From the NCBI GenBank assembly GCA_015521085.1, contig WAOW01000006.1, positions 124,001 through 188,000 of the forward strand: 64,000 bases of DNA. The letters run 5' to 3'. Shown piece by piece: positions 50,802 to 58,761 of the stretch (within the stretch, counting starts at the first letter, position 1; each line of letters begins with the position of its first letter). A program made the translations under genes and the position numbers. This DNA is from Candidatus Thermodiscus eudorianus (GTDB lineage Archaea > Thermoproteota > Thermoprotei_A > Sulfolobales > Acidilobaceae). The notes beneath the pieces are model-generated. The model was not told the origin of the DNA. It saw nothing but the letters and a program-made list of their open reading frames with translations, and ran no database searches.

Positions 50802-51710
50802 TTGCGGGGTCATGAGCTGACTAGGATTATAGCGCCGATGGTAACTCCCTACAACGAAGACCTCACGATCGACACGCACGGAGCCGAGGCTCTAGCGTCA
50901 CGCCTTGCCAGGGAAGGAGTAGGCGTGTTCATAGCAGGCACCACTGGCGAGATGCCGCTGTTAATGCCGGAGGAGAAGAAGAGGCTCTTGGCGGCTGCTA
51001 GAAAGGGTGTTGGAGAGCGGGTGCCGTTGCTGGCAGGGTCTGGATGGCCCAACCCGTACCTGGTGCTCCAGGAGGCTAGCGAGCTTGGATCGGCTGGTGC
51101 AGACGTCCTCGTGATACCGCCACCTTACTATTATCCGGCTCCAGTGTACGCGATCGAGGGCTTCTACAGGTGGCTCTCAAGGAACCTAGAGACGCCTATA
51201 CTCGTGTACAACATACCCTCCCACACCGGGATCCACATACCCGTAGACCTTGTAATTTCTCTTGCGGAGGAAGATAACATCATAGGGGTCAAGGCTACAG
51301 TAGCCGATGTAAAGTACCAGGCACGCCTCATAGAAGAGGCGAAGAAGGCCTACAGCGGCTTCCACGTGTACTCGGGCTTCGACCAGCTCCTAGCCTATAA
51401 TATCTTATCTGGGGGAGATGGCGGCATCGTGGCCGGGTCGAACTTGACCCCAAAGCTACACACTGCCCTTGTAGAGGCTCTAGTTGACGGGAGGCTGCGC
51501 GAGGCGATGAAACTCCACAGACTCCTCCTCAAGCTGGACTGGGTCCTAGAACCGGCTAGAAGCGTCCAGGGAGGAATAAAGGCTATCCTGGCCTTCGAGG
51601 GCCTGCTCGGAAGCGACCTAGTAAGGCCGCCATTGCCCGGTGAAGACGACGTGTCTCGGAGGGAAGTGATTGAGAGGTGGAAGAGTAGCGGCTTGAGAGA
51701 TTACTTCTAG
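50802..51710 (+). CDS. DapA-family aldolase/synthase (2-keto-3-deoxy sugar acid aldolase type)
   Basis: 302 residues, class I TIM-barrel enzyme. GTTGEMPLL is the carboxylate loop, the catalytic Tyr is in LVYNIPSHTG and the Schiff-base Lys in GVKATVADV. DHDPS is the textbook member, but 2-keto-3-deoxygluconate/galactonate aldolases of crenarchaea share the fold. Being next to a sugar kinase and not to lysine genes favours an aldolase for a keto-deoxy sugar acid (inference). TTG start with GGTGGAG upstream. Confidence 0.78.
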   Translation: MRGHELTRIIAPMVTPYNEDLTIDTHGAEALASRLAREGVGVFIAGTTGEMPLLMPEEKKRLLAAARKGVGERVPLLAGSGWPNPYLVLQEASELGSAGADVLVIPPPYYYPAPVYAIEGFYRWLSRNLETPILVYNIPSHTGIHIPVDLVISLAEEDNIIGVKATVADVKYQARLIEEAKKAYSGFHVYSGFDQLLAYNILSGGDGGIVAGSNLTPKLHTALVEALVDGRLREAMKLHRLLLKLDWVLEPARSVQGGIKAILAFEGLLGSDLVRPPLPGEDDVSRREVIERWKSSGLRDYF

Positions 51711-51725
51711 GAGCTGGGATGCTGT

Positions 51726-53126
51726 ATGCCCGCTGCGGTGGCCGGGATAGATGTCGGTACGAGCAGGATCAAGCTAGACGTCTACCGTGGAGACGAGCTC
51801 GTTGAGAGGAGGTCCTGGGCTAACGAGTTCCTCAGGAGCGGGGGAGTGGTTGAGCAGGATCCAGAGCTTGTTAGGGCTAGGGTCCTCGAAGCACTCGACG
51901 TTGCCAGGGGGCTTGGGGCCCGGTGTGTAGGCCTCTCCACCTACCGGGGTAGCGTCGTCGTGTGGCGTGCAGGCGGCGGTAAGGTCACTAACGTGGTTAC
52001 CTGGATGGATAGGAGGAGCCTCGAACTCTACAGGACCCTGCCCCTGAGGGCTAGAGCGGCTTCTAGGCTCCCGGTACTAGGCTCTACTCTCTCGCCGGAG
52101 TCCCCTATGGTCAAGCTCCGCATCCTACTGGGCGAGAGGAGGGATCTCCGTGAGGGACTAGCCAGTGGGAGGTTCCGTGCCTGGAATATCGACGCTTACC
52201 TTGTAGAGGCATTGACTGGTGGCTACAAGAGTGATCCGTCGAATAAAGCGTTGATGGGTATTGTGCATCCTAGAGACTTGAGGCCTCTCTGGCTGGTGGC
52301 CAGGTTACTCGGCCTGCCCAGGATCCCTATCCCCGACACGCTATACCACGACGAGGTCGTGGAAGCTGGCGGATTCACCCTGGGGGTTGTGATTGGCGAT
52401 CAGCAGGCTACTAACCATGGCACTGGGTGCCTGGAGCCAGGATGCGTCAGGGTCGGGATGGGGAGCGGGTTGTTCGCCTCGCTGGTAACCGGGCCTCGGC
52501 TAGAGTTGTCGCCTGGCAGGGGCCTTGTCCCCCTAGTCATATATAGGGACAGGGCCTCATCCATCTATGGCCTCGAAGGCTATATAACCGGGCTTGGCAG
52601 GGCAGTTGAATGGTTCATAGACAACTTCTTCAGAGGGAGCTACAACATCCTAGACGAGGTATCCCGTGAAGCCGGGAGACCACCCGTGGTACTACCCTTC
52701 TTCTGGGGGCTACGCTACCCCAGGAGGACTAGTGGCCTAGCCGGAGTGCTCGGGATCGAGCCCCACCACACGCTGAGAGACATCGCCAAGGGTGTGGCCC
52801 ACTCTATAGCGGCCTCGATAGCTTTCCAGGTAAGACTGCTCTCGCCGGCCAGCCCAGGCAGGGTTAGAGTGGTGGTTACTGGAGGGTTATCCAGGCTCCA
52901 TGGGCTCGTCTCTCTAACTGCCTCCTACTTGGGACGTAACGTGGAGAGGACTATTGACCCGGATACCGCTGCGCTCGGGGTCGCGGGGATTGCGGCTCGT
53001 AACTGTGGCGTTGAGGGACCCTCCCCTGCCGTGACCGAGGTCGTCGACCCGGCTGAGGGGGTTGATATTATTGAGCCTGAGCGCTTCTTTGAGTGGATAG
53101 GGTCCCTCGGGTCAGCTAATCCTTAG
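51726..53126 (+). CDS. FGGY-family carbohydrate kinase
   Basis: 466 residues, actin-like ATPase fold. The phosphate-1 loop is AGIDVGTSRIKLDVY, catalytic-region WMDRRSLELY, GDQQATNHGTGC, GMGSGLFASL, and VVVTGGLSRLHGL near the C-terminus binds ATP. Glycerol, xylulose and gluconate kinases share this family; the sugar cannot be named. It begins 15 bases after the aldolase gene, so both act on one substrate path. The 3' end overlaps the convergent methylase gene by 15 bases. Confidence 0.82.
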   Translation: MPAAVAGIDVGTSRIKLDVYRGDELVERRSWANEFLRSGGVVEQDPELVRARVLEALDVARGLGARCVGLSTYRGSVVVWRAGGGKVTNVVTWMDRRSLELYRTLPLRARAASRLPVLGSTLSPESPMVKLRILLGERRDLREGLASGRFRAWNIDAYLVEALTGGYKSDPSNKALMGIVHPRDLRPLWLVARLLGLPRIPIPDTLYHDEVVEAGGFTLGVVIGDQQATNHGTGCLEPGCVRVGMGSGLFASLVTGPRLELSPGRGLVPLVIYRDRASSIYGLEGYITGLGRAVEWFIDNFFRGSYNILDEVSREAGRPPVVLPFFWGLRYPRRTSGLAGVLGIEPHHTLRDIAKGVAHSIAASIAFQVRLLSPASPGRVRVVVTGGLSRLHGLVSLTASYLGRNVERTIDPDTAALGVAGIAARNCGVEGPSPAVTEVVDPAEGVDIIEPERFFEWIGSLGSANP

Positions 53127-54911
53127 CTTGACTGATAGCAGTTCCTGGAATATCCTGGAGAGCCTTGTCCCATACTCGGCCTCCCTCTCTGATAGCCCGG
53201 TTGACCTGACGATCCTCCACGTCCATTTGAGGGGTTCTAGTGCTTCGCCCGAGGTCTTGGAGCCCTTCCTGGCTAGGACCACGTAGACGAGCTTGCTCAT
53301 GGCCCTGCCGAAGACGCCTCTAGCCTCTCCAACGACTGGTAGTACCGATATTATCCCGGCTCCCGCGTCTTCTATCTCAGACAGGATATCCGCTATGAGC
53401 GATAGACCCTCTACCGAGGGGCTTGAGATGAAGAGGAGGAGGACCGCGTTATCGGAGCTCTGGGAGAGCGATATCCTGAGGGACCCCACCACGCCCCTCC
53501 TATAGGATTCGTGGTCCCTCGTGTCTATCTCAGACCAGTCCAGCGATGCCTCCTCGCCCGCTAGGTGCCTGGCGTGGGCGTAGAAGAGGCTCATATCCCT
53601 ATACGTGTGGAGGCCGGGATATGGGGGGTCGGTCGCCACTATGTGGTAGCCGTGCCCGGGCTGCCTCACCCTTGAGTCGCCTTCGAAGAACGAGGGCGGC
53701 TCGCTGCACTCGTCACCGGCTCCACAGGAGGATGTATAGGAGTTTAGGAGTGATATGAAAGTCCCCCTACCCACGGGGCGTGGATCTCCCCCTGGGGGAT
53801 ACGGCATTCTGTCGTGGGAGAATGGGTTGAGCTCGACGGGGTTACGTGGGACCCAATAGCTTTTGACTACCATGCCTGGGTTGACCTTGGCCATGGGCTG
53901 GTAGTAGAGTGCCAGGAGGCTTGTGGAGAGCGAGGCTGTCGCCACCAGCAGCTCGGCTTCCCTGGTACAGGTGGAGGCCCTGTTTAGGAAGTAGCGGTAG
54001 GTGGCGTTCTGCCTCCACGTGTATAGCCTGTCGGTTGTCATCCTGTTACGCCTGTATAGCCTGCGGGTCTCTTCCATGAGCGGGATCCGCACACCCCCTA
54101 TGGAATTAGAGATCCTCTCGGCGATCTTACTAGTCTCTTCCAGGTATCTCCTCCACCTCAATGCCTCTGTCGAGGAGCCGATGAGCGATATCCACCTTCT
54201 CCTCTTACCGGGGCCTAGGACCTCGATCGCATATACAATATAGTCCTCGGCCTCTCGGGGAAGGCTCGGAGGGAGGCTGATTACTGGGTCATCGGGCGAG
54301 AGGTCTGAGGGGTTAGTCCAGTAGAGGCCGCCGTCATCACCTATAACCAGTGCCTTAACCGGTCTAGACCCCCTTCTCTTGCTCGAAACCCACCTAGGAG
54401 CAGTACAGGGGGGGCACCTGGCGAGTAATGCATGTATAATGCACTCTACCCCATTGCACCAGAGGCCCCTTATCGCGGGCCAGGCCTGTTCTAGGGCTCG
54501 CTTCAAGCAGGCTGTTTTGGCCATGCAACCGCCCGTGCACAGGTCGGATAGGGCCCTGCTAATGGCAACCGCATACGGGTTCACATCCTGTCCAACGGCC
54601 TCGTATCCCAGGCGAGCAGCTTCGAGCGGTATGAGGCCCGAGCCCGAGAAGGGATCTATCAGCTTCGTGCCCAGAGCCCTTTTCCGGACTACTCCAACGG
54701 CCTCCGGGCTCCCCCTGGCCGCCTCTATAGCCGTTTCCTCGTCTACCCCAGCTAGCAGAGCCAGGAAGCCCCTCACTAGTATCCTAGGCCTCCTCCCCCA
54801 CCACTTGAATATAGTCGGCCTCCTATTGGCCTCCGAGGCTAGTATAGCCCTGCTTAGGTCCACGAGGAACCTAGCCGACACCGGACTGCCTTCCAGCCTC
54901 CCCGGCTCCAA
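53112..54911 (-). CDS. DUF1156-like adenine-specific DNA/RNA methylase
   Basis: 599 residues. KWWGRRPRILVRG (about 36-48) resembles the DUF1156 start. SAM motif I is LIDPFSGSGLIPLEAARLG and motif IV is ATDPPYPGLHTYRD, an N6-adenine or N4-cytosine amino-methylase type. A cysteine-rich stretch between (CTGGCMAKTACL ... ARCPPC) could bind zinc. DUF1156 proteins can belong to defence islands with helicase or DUF499 partners; none are seen here, since it is flanked by a sugar operon and a tRNA. TTG start. Target unknown. Confidence 0.7.
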   Translation of the reverse strand: MEPGRLEGSPVSARFLVDLSRAILASEANRRPTIFKWWGRRPRILVRGFLALLAGVDEETAIEAARGSPEAVGVVRKRALGTKLIDPFSGSGLIPLEAARLGYEAVGQDVNPYAVAISRALSDLCTGGCMAKTACLKRALEQAWPAIRGLWCNGVECIIHALLARCPPCTAPRWVSSKRRGSRPVKALVIGDDGGLYWTNPSDLSPDDPVISLPPSLPREAEDYIVYAIEVLGPGKRRRWISLIGSSTEALRWRRYLEETSKIAERISNSIGGVRIPLMEETRRLYRRNRMTTDRLYTWRQNATYRYFLNRASTCTREAELLVATASLSTSLLALYYQPMAKVNPGMVVKSYWVPRNPVELNPFSHDRMPYPPGGDPRPVGRGTFISLLNSYTSSCGAGDECSEPPSFFEGDSRVRQPGHGYHIVATDPPYPGLHTYRDMSLFYAHARHLAGEEASLDWSEIDTRDHESYRRGVVGSLRISLSQSSDNAVLLLFISSPSVEGLSLIADILSEIEDAGAGIISVLPVVGEARGVFGRAMSKLVYVVLARKGSKTSGEALEPLKWTWRIVRSTGLSEREAEYGTRLSRIFQELLSVKLRIS

Positions 54912-55042
54912 TCAAACCCTTCCCCGTGTTGTCTGTAGAGGGCCTAGATATATGGGGGGTTTAGGTGGCGGTAGCCTATGCGCCAGCCCGCAGATGGAAA
55001 CCTTTATAGCCAATAACAACGGGTTAGACGAGACTGGCGGAT

Positions 55043-55157
55043 GGGCCCGTAGCTCAGCCTGGTAGAGCGGCGGGCTCTTAGCAGTGGAGGGGGTCCCTCC
55101 CTCACTAGTGGGGGAGACACCCGTAGGTCCCGGGTTCAAATCCCGGCGGGCCCGCCA
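55043..55157 (+). tRNA. tRNA-Lys (CUU) with a 38-nt intron at 37/38
   Basis: Acceptor GGGCCCG (55043-55049) pairs with CGGGCCC (55147-55153), discriminator G and encoded CCA (55155-55157). D-arm GCTC...GAGC; anticodon stem GCGGG (55070-55074) with CCCGT (55120-55124); loop C-T-CTT-A, anticodon CUU at 55077-55079. T-arm CCGGG-TTCAAAT-CCCGG. The intron is 55081-55118. CUCU (75-78) pairs with GGAG (113-116) as the four-base central helix, with three-base bulges UA|G and AC|A. This is a bulge-helix-bulge, so cleavage follows A55080 and C55118. The splicing endonuclease structural subunit is encoded at 44267. Confidence 0.93.
55081..55118 (+). other. tRNA-Lys intron (BHB-spliced)
   Basis: 38 bases. 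It can fold CTCCCTCA with TGGGGGAG into an 8-bp hairpin, and it contains one copy of the over-represented motif GGGTCCCTC (55091-55099), which can form a second, competing hairpin (GGAGGG-GGT-CCCTCC). Confidence 0.85.
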
Positions 55158-55254
55158 CAGTAGACTAGGGCTCCTAGCCCCTCCATATCCACTAGATAAT
55201 TACCCTCTAGGATACAATGGAGTTACCCTGGGGTTTGTTTTGCTGGATAGTGGT

Positions 55255-56019
55255 TTGGAGAGGCTAGGTGGTGCTGGCGAGAAGGGGGTCTTGCTGGTTA
55301 GAGGCTACCCTGCAGTATACGTCGAGTGGCTAGACATGTTCGTGATTGCTGATTTACACCTGGGCTTCGAAGAGGCTATGGCTTCTACCGGGGTGTTCTT
55401 ACCGCGCGTGCAGTTGAGGAACGCCATACGCCTACTCGAAAGCCTCTCAACGGTTAAGCCCGGGGCCCGGCTCGCCGTGGCCGGGGATATGAAGCACGCC
55501 TTCCATACCCTGACTAGGCAGGAGCGTATAGAGCTCGTCAAGTTCGTTAGGAGTGTTGAGAGCCTTGGCTTCAGGGAGCTGGTGGTCGTCAGGGGCAATC
55601 ACGATAATTATGTTAAGAACGTGCTGGCGCCCCTCGGTGTCGAAGTCGTCGAGCCCCTACTGGACCTGGGTAGGGGGGTAATCGTAGCCCACGGCCATAA
55701 GAGGATCGACCAGGACTACGAGCTAGTCATAATGGGCCACGAGCATCCAGCGATAACAGTATCGGTTGGCGGGGGTAGATCTAAGTTCCCGGTCTTCCTA
55801 ATGGTGCCCTTGGAGGGCGGGGGCCAGGCGCTGGTACTGCCTCCGTCCGGAAGCTATCAGGTCGGTAATGTCGTCTCAACGGATAGATCCTCGTATCTCA
55901 GCCCGGTTATAAGGGAAAGGGGTGTTGTGAAAGACGCGGTGCCCGTTATTGTCGATGAGGAGACTGGTCTCATGCCCCTTGTAAGGCTGTCACTGTTGGA
56001 GGAGCTCTTTCTGGCCTAG
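55255..56019 (+). CDS. Metallophosphoesterase (archaeal YfcE/ICC-like)
   Basis: About 254 residues. Calcineurin-like motifs in order: IADLHLGFEEA (D-x-H), AGDMKHAF (GD), VVRGNHDN (GNHD), VAHGHKRID and IMGHEHPAI. These make a two-metal phosphoesterase of unknown substrate. In-frame codons continue upstream into the tRNA gene, so the true start must be later. TTG 55255 (GGATAGTGG before it) or TTG 55240 fit the position of a weak TATA element near 55193-55205. Confidence 0.8.
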   Translation: MERLGGAGEKGVLLVRGYPAVYVEWLDMFVIADLHLGFEEAMASTGVFLPRVQLRNAIRLLESLSTVKPGARLAVAGDMKHAFHTLTRQERIELVKFVRSVESLGFRELVVVRGNHDNYVKNVLAPLGVEVVEPLLDLGRGVIVAHGHKRIDQDYELVIMGHEHPAITVSVGGGRSKFPVFLMVPLEGGGQALVLPPSGSYQVGNVVSTDRSSYLSPVIRERGVVKDAVPVIVDEETGLMPLVRLSLLEELFLA

Positions 56020-56161
56020 CGGGTCCCTCAGCGCTCAGCACTGCTCCTCATTGCACTCCCACGGCTCGGTATTCCCGGCCTATAGTTCATTGGGACCGTA
56101 GCGTGTCTCGTTGCGGCCTGTATCTATTGTTAAGGAGTCTCCATGGATAAAGCTTTGGGGT

Positions 56162-56749
56162 CTAATCGGCTGGCCCCAGTATGCATCCAGCCTCCTTCAG
56201 GGTCTTGTATATGTTCTCGACTGCACGCTTCACGTCTTCCTCCTTCTTAGCACCGGTTATGACCATCTTTCCACTACTGAATATCAACAGTACGACTCTG
56301 GGGTCGTTCATCCTGTAGATTAGGCCTGGGAACTGTTCGGGCTCGTACATGCTTCTTTCGAGGACGAATGCGGCCTTGTCGAGATCAATGTAGACGTGTA
56401 GGTTCGCGCTGGCCACTATGTTCTGTATCTGGAGCCTGGGCTTCCCGACGATCTCTATCCCCGAGTCTCTGAGGCTCTTGATGATCTTCTTGACGGCTAG
56501 CACGAGCTCCGATATGCTCTTGGCCCCCGTCACAACCATTTTACCCGACTTGAATATAAGAGCCGTCACTTTTGGAGTGCCTAGCCTATAGACTAGGCCT
56601 GGGAAGGTGTCTGGATTGTAGTCTACGTCTGGTATACGGGCTTCTATTAGGTTTAGATCGAGGTTCTGGTCTAGGATCACCGTGGCGACTATGTTCTCGA
56701 TCTTGGATTCTGGTTTAGGAAGAGCTTCTCCTCTTACCTTCTCGCTCAA
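56162..56749 (-). CDS. tbp: TATA-box-binding protein (TBP)
   Basis: 195 residues, two direct repeats of the TBP saddle: [20 protein letters not shown] ... [30 protein letters not shown] and [16 protein letters not shown] ... [29 protein letters not shown]. The DNA-intercalating aromatic positions are retained. GTG 56758 lies inside the Shine-Dalgarno (AGGAGGTG); TTG 56749 stands eight bases after AGGAGG and is the better start. The TATA element TTTTAAAT at 56785-56792 fits. Confidence 0.94.
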   Translation of the reverse strand: MSEKVRGEALPKPESKIENIVATVILDQNLDLNLIEARIPDVDYNPDTFPGLVYRLGTPKVTALIFKSGKMVVTGAKSISELVLAVKKIIKSLRDSGIEIVGKPRLQIQNIVASANLHVYIDLDKAAFVLERSMYEPEQFPGLIYRMNDPRVVLLIFSSGKMVITGAKKEEDVKRAVENIYKTLKEAGCILGPAD

Positions 56750-56781
56750 TACCGGCACCTCCTTTTAAACTGTGACGGCGA

Positions 56782-56816
56782 GATATTTAAAAGGCGTATT
56801 GACTCCGCGTATAAAT
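56782..56816. promoter_or_regulatory. Divergent promoter between TBP and the unknown gene
   Basis: ATATTTAAAAGG (56783-56794) can serve as TATA for either strand; on the minus strand it gives a start near 56763 for TBP. A second plus-strand TATA, CGTATAAAT (56808-56816), lies before ATG 56835. The arrangement would allow TBP to bind at its own promoter. Confidence 0.4.
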
Positions 56817-56834
56817 TCCCCTGACCGGGTAGGG

Positions 56835-57425
56835 ATGGTGAGCGTCACTATAAAACCTCGCAGAGACAAGGATATATCCTATATGGGCGGTGGCATGAAG
56901 AAGCGAGCAGCCAAGGACGCTGGGGCGAGTGAAGAGCCTAGTCTCACACCGACCACCGCCCATAGACTCGCGGTACAAGGCACCATTATCTTGATAGACA
57001 TAGACGCCATGGAAGAGGTTATGATGGAACGCGGCTGGAACGAATACAAGCCCAACGAGGCGACAGGGCTCCTTTCGAACCTGGTTGAGGATCTAGTGCG
57101 TAGGCGCCATGCAGTCGTGATACATGGTCTCGACTGGGAGAGAGGCACAGAGGAGGCCCTACTAGAACTCCCGGTTACAAGACCCGAGGAGATTGAGAAT
57201 GACCTAGTGGAGATAGCTAAGCTCATGTGTAGCCAGGCCGGTGTCAGTGTGACTATAGTAGCCGTCGAGGGTCCCGTGGGCTTGAAACCTGTTGACAGGA
57301 AGCGCGTATACACGGGGTCGCGTGGCTATGCTAAGAGGCTTTTGGAGGCTCTTAAGCGTAGGGGAGGGGGTGTCGTCTATGTCGGGGGGAGGGTGGTTTA
57401 CGTTAGCCCTTGCCGGAGAAGGTGA
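56835..57425 (+). CDS. Uncharacterised protein with cyclase-like core
   Basis: 197 residues from ATG 56835; alternative ATGs at 56883 and 56895. I do not recognise a family. After a basic lead, GTIILIDIDAMEEVMMERGW gives a strand with alternating acids, then LVEDLVRRRHAVVIHGLDWERGTEEALLELP and a later strand VSVTIVAVEGP. This order resembles the beta1-alpha-beta core of nucleotide-cyclase or GGDEF folds, though the glycine motif is missing (inference). Basic C-terminus. Divergent from TBP; the 3' end overlaps tldE pair 2 by 23 bases. Confidence 0.55.
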   Translation: MVSVTIKPRRDKDISYMGGGMKKRAAKDAGASEEPSLTPTTAHRLAVQGTIILIDIDAMEEVMMERGWNEYKPNEATGLLSNLVEDLVRRRHAVVIHGLDWERGTEEALLELPVTRPEEIENDLVEIAKLMCSQAGVSVTIVAVEGPVGLKPVDRKRVYTGSRGYAKRLLEALKRRGGGVVYVGGRVVYVSPCRRR

Positions 57426-58761
57426 CCTCCCTTGAGTGGAGTGCTGATGTGCACACGCCTCCCCGACACTCGGGCTCTCCACCCGCGTTGACGAACCTCG
57501 GTCCGAGCACCTCGTATATGTTGTCTGTTAGGACTAGGCCCTTTACGGGCCTCTCTATAGATCCTTTGGACACTAGGAAGCCGAAGCTTATCGTAGCGTT
57601 TATCTGGCCGTTAACTGGGTTCGACATCCACGAGCCGATGGTCCTTACCACTAGTATCCCGGTTTCTATCTCGGCTAGTAGATCATCAATGCTCCTTACA
57701 CGGTCTTTCACTTTGACGACTAGGTTTGCGGGTGCTGGTGTCGGAGTGGACCATGGCATCCTCCTCGACGCGTTCCCGGTGGAGCTCTTTCCCTCTCTTG
57801 AAGCGGCGTAGTAGTCATATAGGAATGTTTTGAAGACGCCGTCCTCGAACACGGCTTTCCTAGATGTGGGGTGACCCTCGTCGTCCCACGTGGCAGAGCC
57901 CGGCTCCCATGGTAGGAAGGGGTCGTCGATAATCGATATCCCCTTATCGAGCACCTGGACCCCCAACCTATCCTTTAGAGGACTCCTACCCTTCTGGGCC
58001 TGTTCCGCTGAGATAGCTGGCGATATCAATGTAGCTATTATACTACTGGCCTCGTCGGGTGTTAGGACTAGGTCTCCTCTGATAGTCTCTATAGGCCTGG
58101 CCTTGACGGCCTCTGACACCATCTTGAGTGCGTTCAGCGTAGTCGTCTCGACACGGTCCGGCTCTAGCCTTGCCTTGGTGAAGTAGTCGTAGAAGGTGCC
58201 CTCCCCCTCGGATCCCGTTTTCTTCAGCTCGATGCCATAGCTGAAGAACGATCTCCTCCCCTCAACGATGCCTCCGCCGGTGTTAGTATATGTAGCCTCC
58301 ACGATACCGGCTTCTACTCCAGCCTCGGAGGCGACCACGTTCTCTTCAGCCTTCACGATCTTCAACTGGCCGAGGAGTAGCTCTACTAGGTCTTCCGAGG
58401 AGAGGCTGGCCGTTGGCTCGTCGAAGACATCCAGCTTATACTGCGCTGCGCCGACGTTTGGGTTGAATCCAGGCCAGTTGGGGTCCTCTGGCGCGGTCCT
58501 GGCTATCTTTATAGCCTCCTCTATAATTTTCTCCGCGTCGCTCTCGGATGCGGCGACTCCTCCTGCGGCTCCTACTTTCTTGCCGATCGCTGTCCTCACG
58601 CCTATACGCGTTACCTCGTCCATTGATGCCTGTTCCAGCTCGCTACGCCGGGCTTCCACGGATACGGACTTGCTGCGTACTATGTAGATCTCTGCCTCTG
58701 AGGCGCCGAGCCTCTTGGCAAGCGAGAGTAGCTTTTCCACGTCTACATGCATTGTCTTCAC
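57403..58761 (-). CDS. TldE/PmbA-family protease subunit (pair 2)
   Basis: 452 residues, TldE layout without HExxxH: FSYGIELKKTGSEGEG, GDLVLTPDEASSIIATLISPA, PWEPGSATWDDEGHP and KTFLYDYYAASREGKSSTGNA, ending in LVLTDNIYEVLG and a Cys pair near the end (PECRGGVC). Partner of the TldD gene that precedes it (four-base overlap). Diverged from the pair at 33723-36475; the two pairs may process different substrates. ATG 58761. Confidence 0.84.
   Translation of the reverse strand: MKTMHVDVEKLLSLAKRLGASEAEIYIVRSKSVSVEARRSELEQASMDEVTRIGVRTAIGKKVGAAGGVAASESDAEKIIEEAIKIARTAPEDPNWPGFNPNVGAAQYKLDVFDEPTASLSSEDLVELLLGQLKIVKAEENVVASEAGVEAGIVEATYTNTGGGIVEGRRSFFSYGIELKKTGSEGEGTFYDYFTKARLEPDRVETTTLNALKMVSEAVKARPIETIRGDLVLTPDEASSIIATLISPAISAEQAQKGRSPLKDRLGVQVLDKGISIIDDPFLPWEPGSATWDDEGHPTSRKAVFEDGVFKTFLYDYYAASREGKSSTGNASRRMPWSTPTPAPANLVVKVKDRVRSIDDLLAEIETGILVVRTIGSWMSNPVNGQINATISFGFLVSKGSIERPVKGLVLTDNIYEVLGPRFVNAGGEPECRGGVCTSALHSREVTFSGKG

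Noticed and set aside
53112-54911. BREX/DISARM-type defence island around the DUF1156-like methylase
   Set aside because: No helicase, nuclease, phosphatase or DUF499 gene flanks it; neighbours are a sugar operon and a tRNA.
55084-55239. Metallophosphoesterase frame extended upstream through the tRNA
   Set aside because: The in-frame codons are simply the tRNA-Lys intron, exon 2 and spacer; a protein start inside a functional tRNA is not credible.
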